NCBI RefSeq assembly: GCF_020921035.1
Contig: NC_063160.1
Location: 7,584,501-7,648,500 of the forward strand
DNA length: 64,000 nucleotides
Source: Rhodamnia argentea
Lineage: Eukaryota; Streptophyta; Magnoliopsida; Myrtales; Myrtaceae
Direction: 5' to 3'
Part shown: piece after piece, positions 48,059 to 60,572 of the stretch
Layout: every line of letters starts with the position of its first letter
How positions within the stretch are numbered: the first letter of the stretch is position 1
Translations under genes and position numbers: made by a program
Notes under the pieces: model-generated
Databases searched by the model: none
What the model was told of the DNA's origin: nothing
The model's input: the letters and a program-made list of their open reading frames with translations, nothing else

Positions 48059-48447
48059 ATTTAGGAAAAAAGCCACAAAAAACCCTAAATTATGCCCACT
48101 GTGACACATTTACCCTAAACTTTTTCTTGTGACATCAAAAATCCTAAATTTTTATCTATGTGACACATTTACCCCAAACTTATAATAGTGGAACATATTT
48201 ACTTCAAACTTTTTTTGTGACACTAAAAATTCTTAATTTGTGTACGTGTGACACATTTACCCTAATTATTGAGGTAAATGTGTCAAATGCTTATAAGTTT
48301 GAAATTTTTTGTGTCACAAAAAGATAATTTGGGATAAATGTGTCACATTGATATAAGTTTGGGATTTTTGGTGTCATAAGAAAAATTTTAGGGTAAATGT
48401 GTCATGGTGGGCATAGTTTAGGATTTTTTATGGTGTTTTCCCTTAAA
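48059..48447. mobile_element. 389-bp foldback MITE
   Basis: The arms are inverted copies: CCCTAAATTATGCCCACTGT, then GACACATTTACCCTAAA on the left; TTTAGGGTAAATGTGTCATG, then GTGGGCATAGTTTAGGATTT on the right. GACACATTTACC recurs three times per arm. It is a different family from 44518-45171. No coding capacity. Confidence 0.8.
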
Positions 48448-49217
48448 TTTATAAGATAAAGATAATATTAAGATTTTTATCGTGAAATGCAAAAATAAAA
48501 TTCCAAATATCAAGCTTTTTTTTTTTTTTGTGGAGATTAACCCTTTTTCCTATATTCTTTACAAAAAAAACTTTTTCCTATATTTAAAATACATCTGATA
48601 AAAGTGGGGAAGCACTTTCGATGCTTTCTCGACACTTTTTTTTTTATAGCAATTTCATGGTCACTTCATGTCCTTATTTGAAATAATGACACTTCGGATC
48701 CTCATTTGAAACAAGGTTCACTTAAGGTTCTTATTTGAAAAAAATGAGAGAACTTTCTGCCCATATTTTGAAATTTTCCCAAGATGTAATTATCATATCG
48801 GCTAGAAATGAGACTCTGAGGATTCATGGGAAGTTGTATGATTGTGTCGAGAAAAAGAAAATGGTTATTTTTTTTATTATTATTTATGTTGGGTGAGTTG
48901 GCCAGGAAATCAGAGCTGTTTGGGCCATGTTAGGCGGTCGGCAAGTCTAACCCAATCACTTTATCTTCCTCGGATTGAGGGGCATCACAAGAGACTGACT
49001 TTCCTTCATGACAAAAGCCTTCCTCTCTCACCTTATCCAAAATTTAATGAATAGTCCAATTCACACGCACCATTAGTAAATAACGTGATAGACTATGACC
49101 CCGCAAAGTAAGTTAACATCCAACGAAAATTTAATTTTTGTACATTCCAATTCGAGCAAATTATCAGGCAAAGGTCGTTTGAAATCCATACATGTGGATG
49201 GAAAGGATGCTAGCTTT
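48448..49217. other. Intergenic
   Basis: No gene or clear repeat recognised. Confidence 0.4.
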
Positions 49218-49830
49218 GCTGGTTATGTGATTGGTCGGTTAAGTCAAGTCAATTGAGTCATTGACACATAGGGATATGTTCCGTACATATGGTGGATACT
49301 CTCAATATGCCTGATTGGTCGTTTTTTTTTGGCAATTGTCGAAATGCATGAATCTGCATTTATGAACACCGGTCCGAGATAAATTTTCTAATTTGATGAT
49401 TGGAATCCAATACCATTATCACTTTGAACAATTCATGGGTTTGAATGAGAACAAAGGATTGGACATCGCGATTTCTTTTCCTTTTCTATTTCTTATTTTA
49501 TTATTTTCGCTGGTCATGTGATTGGTCGGTTAAATCTGGTTAGTCAGAGTCATTGACACGTAGAGATATGTTCCGTAAATACGGTGGATACTCTAAAGAT
49601 AAAATTTTAATATGTTCGATTGGTCGCTTTTTTTTTCTTTGGCAATTGCTGAAACGCATGGATCTCGGTTTATGAACACTGGTCTGAGAGAATTTTTTTT
49701 TTCTAATTCGATGATTAGAATCCAAAACCATTATCACTTTGAACAATTCATGGGTTTGAATGACAGCAAAGAATTGGACATCACGATTCCCTTTTTGTTT
49801 TTTCCTTTTTTCTTTTCTTATTTTCTTATT
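49218..49830. repeat. Tandem duplication, two units, period 291 bases
   Basis: Units begin at GCTGGTTATGTGATTGGTCGG (49218) and the near-identical 49509. Both contain GATATGTTCCGTA, GGTGGATACTCT, TTTATGAACAC and ACCATTATCACTTTGAACAA. The second unit has about 25 extra bases (TAAAATTTTAATATG and T-run growth). Non-coding. Confidence 0.9.
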
Positions 49831-50777
49831 TTGCATCTATAGAGTTAGATGGCAACTAACAGTCCAACAGAGTCACAACCTGGTCCATCCCATCCATCTC
49901 TGCATCCACACAAACAATGGCCACACAGCTGCAAAAAGTGAAGAACGAAGAAGAAGAGCGACCCTCGTTTGGGTTGTCGTTTTGCGGGAACTGTCGATTC
50001 GTGATCAGCTTGGAGCTGTGTCGTTTTGGAAGAGAAGAGATGGACAGAGGAGCGGTGGGGAATCTTGAGGGCTGGAGTTCTGACTCGGGCGATATGCCAC
50101 TTACTATTTTTTCAGTTTTTTTGAAGGTGGTATGATTTCTCCTGTCTGCAGAAGCATATCCCACTTTCTTTGTCACTCGTTCAAGTGTCAAATTCTGTCG
50201 TCGTCTCTGGTGTGTTCTTGCCTTTCGTCTGTCTTCATGTAAGAGCTTCACGCATTGTCAACACCAAACCCCGTCACCTGTACTGATTGTTTCTGGAGCT
50301 CTGAGTAAGTTTAACTGCAGCTCAATTTAAGCTTTGAACAGCAAAATCTACCACCGTGCGAGTCGGGGCGTGAACACATTTCGGCGTTCCTGAAGTCTCG
50401 TGTAGCCTTTTCGACATCTGAAGGACAATCTCGCGGAAAACTTATTACAAAACTGTCGTTTCTATGAAAATTCGACAAGGTAAAACAATTGTATACTTCC
50501 TATCTCTAGAGCCCATGTATTGCATTTGATGCTGCAGGTCAACAAAAGTATTTCCCAGGCAGCCGGGGTTACAGCAAATTACAGCTCAAAACCGAATATT
50601 GATTCACCCAAAAGGAAAAAAAAAATATGAAAATAATGAAAAAATAGGCACCCTTCATCGACTCTGCTTTCGTTTAACGGATGCTTCTCTGTGCGCACCC
50701 AGGAATAATCAAACTTTTTACATGCAATGATCGGACGTTGTTGATGTTCTGTATATTGAACTCCTTCATGGCATGGT
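49831..50777. other. 3' flank of the IRX14-like gene
   Basis: A plus-strand frame at 49917-50135 (72 codons, MATQLQKVKNEEEERPSFG...) and the longer minus-strand frame over the same bases have no domain I recognise; I do not call either a gene. 50640-50777 is probably the 3' untranslated region of the minus-strand GT43 gene. Confidence 0.4.
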
Positions 50778-53700
50778 TCAATTTTGATCAGTATGCTTTC
50801 CTCTGATCTCTGTCTCCGCTATTCTCGCCTCATGCTTTCTCTTACTCCGAGAACTCCGCTTTGATCTGGATGATCGAGTTTTTGTTGGACGCTTCACCAC
50901 TTGGTTATCTCGGATGTTCATTGCTTTTTCAGTGGACGGAAGCTCTGGAGGAGCATCAGGCCATGGTGTGCGTTTTGATGGGACAGTGATCTCCAAAGGA
51001 GGGTCAATTACCCATCTGCGAAAAGAAAGCTAATTAGTAAAATTTCAGGAGCAATGTTGTAAGTAAAGATGCTCCTGTTAGCCCACCAACCCAGGCATAC
51101 GAATAATGGAAATCTTCACCATGTTAGCATTACATATAATTATTTTTATTTTTATATAATTATCTCTTTTCCCTCAATCGGTCTTACTTTTATTTTATTT
51201 ATTTTTGGGTTCATCGACCGCCGACCCCAACTAGTTTGGAATAAAGGTGATGTTGATGTTGATGATGTTAGCGTTACATTACTTGCCAAGTTATGAAATT
51301 AAATGATATGATAGTCTCTGCGTTAGCATAACATATAGGGTTGCACATGCTCGTATCAGACAATGAGTGTTCTAGACTAATGGTCGATAGACAAACAAAG
51401 CCCTTAAAGAAGAGTCTTTATTTTCCAATGCATGTAAAGCTTTCTGATGTGGTTCCGACAAAATACTTATGAGCCACTCTAACATCATCACCAGAAGAAG
51501 CGGCTGAATTCAGTTAATTTCAGAGAACGTAAACAAATCAAGTCCGTGAATTTTAGAGCGAGCCTTTTACCACTAAGCTACTAGGAAATCCATCATTTTC
51601 AGAAGGAGAAGAAGGGACACTTCAGACTCATCAGGCAACTTGAGATCAATCTGTTTTCCAACTAATAATAATGCAAAGCAATAATTACAAAGATATATAA
51701 GGCAAGTAAAGCTATCCAAAAAAAAAAATGATAGTACTAATACACAAGCAGCAGATCATGAATTCAAGATGGAATCCAGGTGAGAAAACTGTACTATTGC
51801 CTTTTGCAGAGTGCAGCACATTCACTCAATACTAAGAAAAACAAGAGAGAACCACCAACAAGAAGTAAATTGAGACAATCCCATTATTTCCTGCTGCAAA
51901 GTTGACCATTAATTTTCACTTTTAAGTAAATGCCAAGAAAGAAGCCATGAAAGCCATCTAGCTCAACAAACAACCCAACTCTACCATTAGTTATGACCTC
52001 ATGATAGGATCAAACAAACTATAATGAATTCTCGATATTGATACGAGAGTTGACTTCCTTGGATCTGATAGAATAGTTAACAAATGGGCTTACACTAGAT
52101 TGAGAATCACACAAGAGGGCTAACCTTATCATTTCGAATCATCTTTTGCACATTTTATCTTACCAAACTGTTCCCCATTTCTCTGCCCTTCTAAACTGGG
52201 CTGGGACCTGATCAGTGTACTTCTTTTCCAACCCATCTAGAATAATCTAATACATGACATCCTGGTGGTTGCTCCATATATAGTTTTGTAGGTCTCCATG
52301 CAAAAATGCATTTTTGACATCTAGTTGAAGGAGCTTTCAACCATGGCAGTTTGCAATAGCTAATGCTAATCTTACAGTTCCAACCTTCACAACTGAACCA
52401 AAGGTTTCTTCATAGTCCAATCTTCATAGTCCAATCCATATTATTGATAGCCTTTCGCTATTAGTCTTGCTTTCAATCTTTCAATTGTGCTATCACGTCT
52501 ATACTTGATTTTAGAAACCCACTTACTTCCAATCATATTTTTCTTTGTACCATAGTTTTCCTTTTGGCTAAATAGTTGTAATCATAATTTACCGGTAAGC
52601 TACAAATTCCCAATATCCTTTTCTCCTCTCAACAGATCCTATTTCCTCTTTGGTTTCTCACATCAAAGAGCTTCAAGGTACGAACCAGCGTCATGTATAC
52701 TTTTCAAGCAACAAAATCGTTTTTGGTGATGGGCAGAGGTTTTCTGAGGAAGGGCTATTACAGATCCTTTCACATCATTTGTAGATTTTTCCACTGAACA
52801 CAAGACATAATAGTTTTTTCATCAGTTTTAGCCTTTTCTTTTTTAACCTAAGAAAGTTCCCGAATCTGGTCACTTTCAACTACTCCTTTTAGTCTCACAT
52901 TACTCAACTGCTTCCATGGATCCTTGGCACACAACAACAAAGCTGCGAATCCCCATAACAAGTACAACTGCAATTGGTTTTGTATGGTACACGACTAAGA
53001 TTCATTTCATGGACTGCTTCTCCTACAGCTAAACTAAGATTCTCCTAGACGTTCTGCACCATCATCTCGGACTACAGATCAAACCTAGGACCTGAATAGG
53101 GTGAGGATATCATATTGAATCTCTGGGTCGTGAAGTGTGATCCTAAAAATCAGGCAACTAGAATTAGCTGTTCCATAATTTCAACAATCAATACGTAACC
53201 AATTATCCCAATTGTCACTTGACAGTCACATTTAAATCCATACCTTAAAGGAAACACGGGGCTATAGTGCTTATGAAACACTCTGTATTTGAATTTCCAT
53301 TAGCCAGACTAGATGTCTTACTTCAAATTTTGACATGCAGAAAGAATGTCAATAACTTAAAGGAATAGAACTGTCCCATTCAGACCGGTCATATAATTAT
53401 CTAATTGTAGAGGGTATCATGGATCAACCTTTTTTGGGGTCTTTCATATCTGACAGAGATATACATGTCACCTGATAACAAGAGACTCAGCTAATTACAA
53501 GCATGTTCTTCAAAGCCTGATTACCATGATCAGCATCCTGTAATCTAGAAATCAGAAACCACAGATTTTGACAATCGTAATCCCCTAGGTTTTCATGGAA
53601 TATGTATCCTAAGAGATACATTTGAGAGAGATACAATCAGTTTAGTTACCAACCCTACAACGCACAGGAATCTTAGTTTTTGCCCTCCAAATTTCAACTG

Positions 53701-54944
53701 TCTCAAAAATTTCTTTAAATGTGCTTATCTAGCTTATCATGATTGATTGCTCAAAGCAACTAATACTATCCAGACAAAACCACTTATTCTATCTCTCTTC
53801 AAATTCAAGCAAACAATAATTATCTTATTCCTATATCGTCTTCTGGCTTTTATGCTATTAACCATTCTGTAAATGCTTTCTATTTCCATAGCTTTCAAGT
53901 AATGTCATATGTGTTTTGCCCTGCTGCTAAATATATTCAATTTCAATGGAAATACTAGTAAGTTTTTGTTTGTTTTTGTTTTCTCCTATTTTGTTTCTCC
54001 ACTAGGCCACCGGTCATAAAGACTAATCAAGAAAAGAGAGCATACATATCTATCTTATGTGCCTTACAAGCTTCCAATGTTGGTATAAAGGAACTTAAAG
54101 GCAATCTGCAAGCTCCAAGGCATGAACTAAAAATTCCACTAATGCCCTTGAGTAATAAAATAAATTGCTCCGTTTGTTGTTAAAATTCCGCCGGATCTAT
54201 ATAACATGACAGTTGTAGGACAACCCCCAAATTGTGGCAAACATTAAACAACATAACAGGTCCTCTTAGTGCACGGCAGGCAGTCTCATAGTAAGCAGTG
54301 CTGACAATGACTTTTACTAGAGGATGTTGTCTGGATTATACAAGGACTAATGTTAGCAGATTGAATTAGAAAGATGTTTTCCTTACAAAATAAGAAAGAG
54401 AGTCCAACACTGTATAATATATTCTACATCTGATTTGGCTTGCAACTAAAATTGTCATTTGATGAAAACAATTTTCCACCAACCCACAAACAAGTATAAT
54501 AAATAAAGAAAACACTAGATGAATGCAATCATCATTTACGACACATACTTGTGCTTATCTTTTGAATTCCTCAGATAACGGCCAACACACCATTGGCCCT
54601 TGTTTCATTAGCATGTGTTGTGCACATGACTTTCAAGGAGTAAAATGCAATTTCTCACTAGATTTTGTGCAAGAACTTTTTAGGCCTCTACTATACATAG
54701 AAAATTTGAAATCACCGCCAATTACCCTAAAGTTTAGCTTAATCCATCTATATAATCAACAAACAATCAAAAGGGATATTTATATCAAAATTTAAGAAAA
54801 ACCGACCGTGCAGGCGTTAATTAGGAAAAGCTGCAAAGTCCCATTGCAACTTGAAATTGCCACTAGTGGTTCATTATCACTGCTAACTGTACATTTCTAT
54901 ATTTAAAGTAACTAATTAAGACAAAAATCAGGATAATGGAACCG

Positions 54945-54977
<33 letters not shown>

Positions 54978-57922
54978 TGGGTCATCATTGAGGACAGCCA
55001 AGTGATTGAACACAATCGTACATGTTAGAATTGGCCTTATTCTACTCTTCGAACGATTCTTGATGGTGTCTCTTGATTTTCATTTGAAGTAAATAGTTTT
55101 AAATTTTCCATATTAATCTGATAAAATTTTTAGCACTTCAAATATTAGACTCGTGAATATAAGGTTAAAATGAAGGTAATTTTTGCCTTATGTTCTATGT
55201 TTGGTCCATTATGCATGATAACTAAGGGCAAAAACAGCATTTCAGTAAATTAAGGATGATTTGCATCTTACCCCTAAAATCAAATGCTCAACACATGCTA
55301 ATGGAAACAATTGACAAGGGTTAATGGCCGTAATATAGTACAAGTTTGGAAGGTAAAATATACCTTCTGCAAATTGCAGGTTTATCATGTACCGATTACA
55401 AAGTTGAAGGGGTAAATCTTTCCCCAAGAACTCTTGACATATTCATATCACACATGGAAATAGTTCCAAATTTCAAAAACCATGAATTGTGATTTGACCC
55501 TTTTGAGTGTATCTCCCTTTTTTCCCCATTATGAATCCCAACCAAGAACCAGCTTTTGACATGGCAAGTCTTCAAATCTACTTACTTGATAAAAACATAA
55601 CAACTCTGCCAATATTACAAGAAGAGTTCCGAGGCTATATAGTTTAAACCAGGCTAAGACTAACACTACTTATCCTTACTAGAATGAACTATAAAATCCC
55701 CAAGAAAAATCCAAATGAACAGTCTGCTGCTAAATCATCTAATGAAATGTCTAGTCCATCAAAAAAGACGAATTCACACTGTCACAAGCTACAAATCTTT
55801 CAAAGTAAGTTTTTAACAGAAATATCTCCATAGAAAGAAAGCAAAATATTTTACCACAGTACAGAAATCTAAACAGGATTACTCCTAAGATCAACAAAAC
55901 AAAGGATAGCATAGCACTCAACTTTTGTCCCCATTTACTGTATGGACCAAATTACTTAAACATTATGTTCCTCGACATAATGTCATGTCAAGAATCCAAA
56001 CACCAAAGCCCATGATGACAGACAAATATTTTGAGGTTTAAGTACAGCACACAACCGAGACAAGTTTAAAGAGTGTTCATGAAGCTGCACTGCTTCAAGG
56101 CTCAACTGGAAGAGAATTGTAAATTTCTACTATTTTCAAGTAAGAAGTCGGACCACAATATAACTGCACAATTATAGTATTTCTCTATCGTCAATGCATA
56201 TTTTTGAAGTACTAAGGTTCAAGGAAAACTGACCGAGGAGGAAATCTGCTGTCTGAACGAGCTTCAACGCGAAGCCACCAGAGCATGACTTGGCGGCCAC
56301 AGCTTCCGAGCGGCTCCACAACAGAAGGGTCTTTCACCAGGGACAGGGGACTCTCGACATAATCAACCCCGTCGAGCGAATCTAGATCATTCACCCACTC
56401 TGGTTTATCCTCCGTATCCTTCCAAACCAACCTAGAGTTCAGTACGAATCCTGCCCACTCCAACTTCCTCGGCAACACCGTAGCTCGATCGTCTATGTAA
56501 ATTGCAGCCTTCCCCTCATAAGGCTGTGTATTGAAGGTGTGCCAACCGACCAGCTTATTAGACGAGTTACAAGCCGGACCCTGCACAGGCACCGGCCAAT
56601 TTTCCTCTTCCGCCACTTGCTGAATCGTTGACGACTCGGACTCATCCGTCATTGTGCTCGAGTGAACCAGAATGCCTATCGAAAGAGCGCCGATCCATTT
56701 CACATTCTGGATCTCATCGAAGAGTTCCATGCAGTGCATATTGCTATCATCCGCAAACACCACAATTCCATCCAGCTTCTCCTCTTGCACAATTCTGATC
56801 CAATGACATAACCAAGTTCGATTCAGACGCCACGAGCAATATGTACTAGTTCTACTTTATGCTCCTAAAACTACGGCAAATCAACACATGATAATGTTCA
56901 TCAATAGGAAAGCAACAAGCTGAGATTCACAGCCTTGCACTTTCCTTAACCGTTTTGCTTAAAAAAAAACTCCCACTTTTTCATTCTTACAGCGTGTTTC
57001 ATTTCAGATAATGATCGATTCTCAGTCTGGCGAGTCCCTTCTGGTCAAACTTCAACAAGAGAAACGGCAAAAAGAGTACCTTTTTTGCTTCCACTTTCTC
57101 AGAATTCTTTCAACAGACTAACTAGAAACGAACATCGACTTAGCAAAATGAGCACACAGAGATCGCGTAATTCGAGTACCTCAAAGCGTGAAGCCGCATT
57201 TTCGCCTCCAACTTGTGCCGCTCCGCCCAGGTGCTCGGCATCCTCTGGTCGAACCCGACGTGGATTGTCCTCAGCCCGGACTTGGCGAGGATGGACGCGG
57301 TCTCGTTGCTCGCCCCGCCGGCCTCCACCACAATCCAAACCAAATCGTACGGCACGAGCATGAGCGAGTGCATCACGCCGGTCATGTGGAGCGTCTGGAA
57401 GGTCCTTACGTAGGTCGGCGTGACGGCGATGACCGCCCTCGGGTTCTTCACTCCGGACTGGGCTCGCTGCTCCCTCTGCACCCGCTCTATGATCTCGTGC
57501 GCCTTCATGACCTCGACCGGGTTGGGGTGCGGCCACGGCCGGATCCGGATCCCATGCCTCCCGACCACCACCCGCGGCACCGTCTTGTTGACGAGCAGAG
57601 CCCCGCCCGCGGCGACCGGGGAGGAGCGAACCTCCAGATTCCCGGAGATCTCTGCCGCCTGCCGGAGGGGCGACGCGGTGAAGAGGTTAGTGGTGGTGGG
57701 GGCGGTGGAGGAGGTGGAGAAGACTAGGAAGAAGACGAGGCGGGAGAAGCGGAAGCCAAGGACGAGGCTGATGAGGCAGCAGAGGCCGTGGAGGACCAGC
57801 CAGAACATGGCGGCCGGGGACTTCATGGCACCGTCCGGCGAGGAGTCGGAGGGCGCTGAAGGGCCCCGGAAGCTGTTGTTCCGCCGGTTCATGTAGCTCT
57901 GCGGCAACGCGGAGAGCTTCAT
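50778..57922 (-). CDS. IRX14: GT43 glycosyltransferase, IRX14-like (xylan backbone synthesis)
   Basis: Probable beta-1,4-xylosyltransferase subunit of the Golgi xylan synthase complex (with IRX9/IRX10 partners in Arabidopsis). Exons: 57180-57922, 56234-56794, 50778-51015, all with GT/AG ends and matching phase; product 513 residues against about 490 in Arabidopsis. Residues 37-69 are the single membrane anchor (type II), 119-136 the VVGRHGIRIRPWPHPNP signature, 166-176 AVTPTYVRTFQ. Exon 2 carries FADDSNMH with the metal/donor site at Asp263-Asp264, GPACNSS (320-326), EWAGFVLNSR (Glu360 candidate base) and GSCGRQVMLWWLRVEAR (411-427). Exon 3 encodes the conserved WVIDPPLEI segment and a basic KRSSRSKRK tail. 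A Gly common in relatives before WVIDPP is Arg here, formed across the exon 2/3 junction. Intron 2 is unusually long (5218 bases). Pyrimidine-rich leader with CT runs upstream. Confidence 0.95.
51016..52249. other. IRX14 intron 2, 3' part
   Basis: No exon-like sequence. A tRNA A-box-like stretch occurs on the minus strand around 51560-51590 without a matching B box. Confidence 0.4.
52250..52560 (-). mobile_element. Ty1-copia reverse-transcriptase fragment inside IRX14 intron 2
   Basis: The minus-strand translation gives copia pol landmarks in order: MIGSKWVSKIKYRRDSTIE, RLKARLIAKGYQ, DYEETFGSVVKV, TVRLALAIANCHG, LLQLDVKNAFLHGDL and MEQPPG, with in-frame stops and a small local duplication (TATGAAGATTGGACTATGAAG). 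It is a dead fragment in the same orientation as the host gene. It partly explains the intron length. Confidence 0.85.
52561..56233. other. IRX14 intron 2, remainder
   Basis: AT-rich intron sequence. The stretch up to about 53100 may be more of the copia element, but I see no clear gag or integrase motif. A GA microsatellite lies at 54953-54976. No internal exon recognised. Confidence 0.4.
54953..54976. repeat. GA microsatellite in IRX14 intron 2
   Basis: Uninterrupted GA dinucleotides following a short GTGTGTGTG run. Confidence 0.9.
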
Positions 57923-58060
57923 TGCCGGAGGTGGTCGCTCTCTCGACCCTTCTCGACTTTGTAGCGGGGTATACTGTAGGTGGGTCTCTCTCTCTCTCTC
58001 TCTCTTGATCTCGGGACTGGAATGCGTGCGTGTGCGTCTCTCTCTCTCTCTCTCTCTTGA
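57923..58060 (-). promoter_or_regulatory. Leader region of the IRX14-like gene
   Basis: Two CT/GA dinucleotide runs (57985-58006 and 58039-58058) within 140 bases of the start codon. On the minus strand they are GA-rich, a composition seen in many plant 5' untranslated regions and core promoters. No confident TATA box nearby. Confidence 0.4.
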
Positions 58061-60572
58061 TGAAAAAGGGTGTGAGTTGGGTTGTGGGAAAGGGTGGTGG
58101 TTGGGGGGTGGGGGTGGTGGTGGTGGTGGCGATGGTGAAGTTTGACGGAGGGGAAGGGTGTTGGTGGGTCAAGGATTTCAAAGGGGCTTCCTTTGGTTTC
58201 AAGAATCAGTCGCTTTTGTTTCTCCCTTCTTTTCTCTTCCCCTTTGGTTTTTCCTTCGATCAGACAACACAGGAGAGAGAGAGAGAGAGAGAGTATTACA
58301 GTGCCTATTTAGGACAAGCATTTCTTAATTGGCAGGTCAGAAGCAGCGCCGCTGTGCAAAAGTTCATCTCTCTTTTACCAAATTTTCTTCGCACATTCCG
58401 ATTAGGTAATATCATTAATTAATTTCCGCTGTCTTAAATTCATGAAATGCGGTTAGAAAAATTGCAATTCATGTCGAAATTAGAATATTTAGGAGTAAAT
58501 TTAACTTTTTTTTTTCCTCAATCTGCCATGAAACATCACGCATCCATTGCCTTCACTAGTCTAATTGCGCAAACCTCTTTCCAAAACAAGGTGCATGCTT
58601 CTTTTCAGTATTAAAAAGTCCACAATCCCAAACTCACTATTAATTAAGAAATCAATTCCCTGTTCTCAAGCTTCAGATTTGGATAATATTTACGAAAGAG
58701 TTCACTTGACGTGACAGAATCAAACCGTGGTAAAAATTCACAGACAAATCAATATTAATATAACGCGAGAAGAGCCCAAGGTGAATTTACGGACATTTGT
58801 GGACTCGCAATGCGGTCAACATGAAATTATTAAATGGCCATTTTGACCTAGTAACCATTTACGCAAAGGATTAGAGATTGATTGATGCACCTAATGACAC
58901 CTACTTAACGAAAAAAGAGATAGTGAGTCACCAGTGGGCGATGTCAAGTTAGGTCAATGGTCAATCATTTGAGGTTGGGCCGTCCATTGAATAGAGGAAT
59001 ATGCGCACAATTTGTTTCCAAGACAGAAATTTTGTGGGTGTTGGTTTCAAAGAAGAGGATGTTTTGGAGATTTCTAGGACTGACCAATATACATATAAAA
59101 AAGAATTGGGACATCATAGATCGTGGTGTGTTAGGAAGCATTGTTATTAGTCATATGATTATAACCCACCATTGGGCTCATTAGTTATCCCGAGGTTTAA
59201 AAAATAAGGAGGGAAAGGAATGAACTCTTAAAACCTATCATGAATTTCTATATAGCGATGCTAGGTGTATTCAAATTGATTTATAGATTTCATATGCAAA
59301 ATGATGTGGTGTATTGTAAGTGTTCAATTAAACAAGTGGACTGTATTAAATTACGAAAAATGATTTGCCACATTATTAACACATGAATTTTGTAAACCTC
59401 GCATTTATCTTGATTATAGGGTAAATGCTAAGAATAGTCATAATGTAACAATATAATGAATCATAGGAAAATTGAGTATGAATTCGTTGGTTGCATCATG
59501 TGACATCACACAAGTGCCTATGCCAATGATGGGGCACCACAAGGCATATTGACATTGGTGAAACTCATTAACGCCTTAAATGCCCTAATATAAGATAATT
59601 GATTGTTATAAGTGAGTTTTTTACGTAAATGAGGAGCCATTTTTTGAAATAAACGTTGAGAATGGTTTGTTACGTTTAATTTAGTAAGATGAACATAACC
59701 AATATTCTTACCATATACGTGCATAAAAAAAAATGGACTTGTCATATCTATTAGCTAGAATGCCCTATCTAAAAGTCAGTTTTCAAGATCGGTGATAAAT
59801 AGTTTAGGAAAAAAAATTCATGACTAAATTGACACAATTAAAATGTTTAAGATTGAATTGACATAAGTATAATAAGTTTAAGATTTTTTGGTAATTTTCC
59901 CCAAATGAAGCAACATCAAGGAAAGAAAAATAATTTTTTCGCTCATTTTCTTTCTACGGTTATTCCTTCATTCGTTGGCTTTTTTTTTTTTTTTTTGCGA
60001 TTCCTTCGTCCTTGAGTAGCACATCTATATATCATTCTCTGGATTTACTCAAATACAATGCCCCTAAGTCACAGTCCTTCGATCACTTACTTTCAAAATT
60101 AAGCGCAAACAACTTGTTTATGTTATTTTTTCTTTCGGATAGTTTTGAAGTTATTTTTTTTTAAATAAAGATCTGTTATTCAAATTAGGAAATGGTGTGC
60201 GCACGTAAAGGGAAAATTGGAGTTATCCCAAGATTCGGATTTTGACAAATATAAATTTTTTGTCAGCGCTTAAAGGTTCCTGCACCTTTGGGAAGAACGT
60301 CATGTTACTACTAGGAAAGTGGAAGAATTTGACTTGGGACCTGAAAACTTGGAAAAATGTCATATGTTGATTTTGCTGACTGTATTGTTTTTAATGACAT
60401 GGCAAGTGTCACACTGGATGCCTCGACATTTAGTAAGGATTTCTTAGTAGGCTCTTAATACATGTAGCATTATACTTTTGAATAAGGTATTTAAATTGTT
60501 GCGCGGAATAAATAATCGAACAATAAGATAGACATAATAAGAAAATAAATTGGACACCCTCCACTTGAAAAT
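58061..60572. other. Intergenic upstream of IRX14
   Basis: 58100-58160 is GGTGGTGG-rich. 59800-59905 is a one-armed fragment of the foldback MITE type (GACTAAATTGACACAATTA ... GTTTAAGATTTTTTGGTAAT). No gene recognised. Confidence 0.4.

Noticed and set aside
49856..50251. 131-codon minus-strand ORF and 72-codon plus-strand ORF over the same bases
   Set aside because: No recognised domain and no splice or leader context I can defend.
51555..51592. tRNA-like A box on the minus strand
   Set aside because: No B box or cloverleaf follows within the expected distance; at best a SINE relic.
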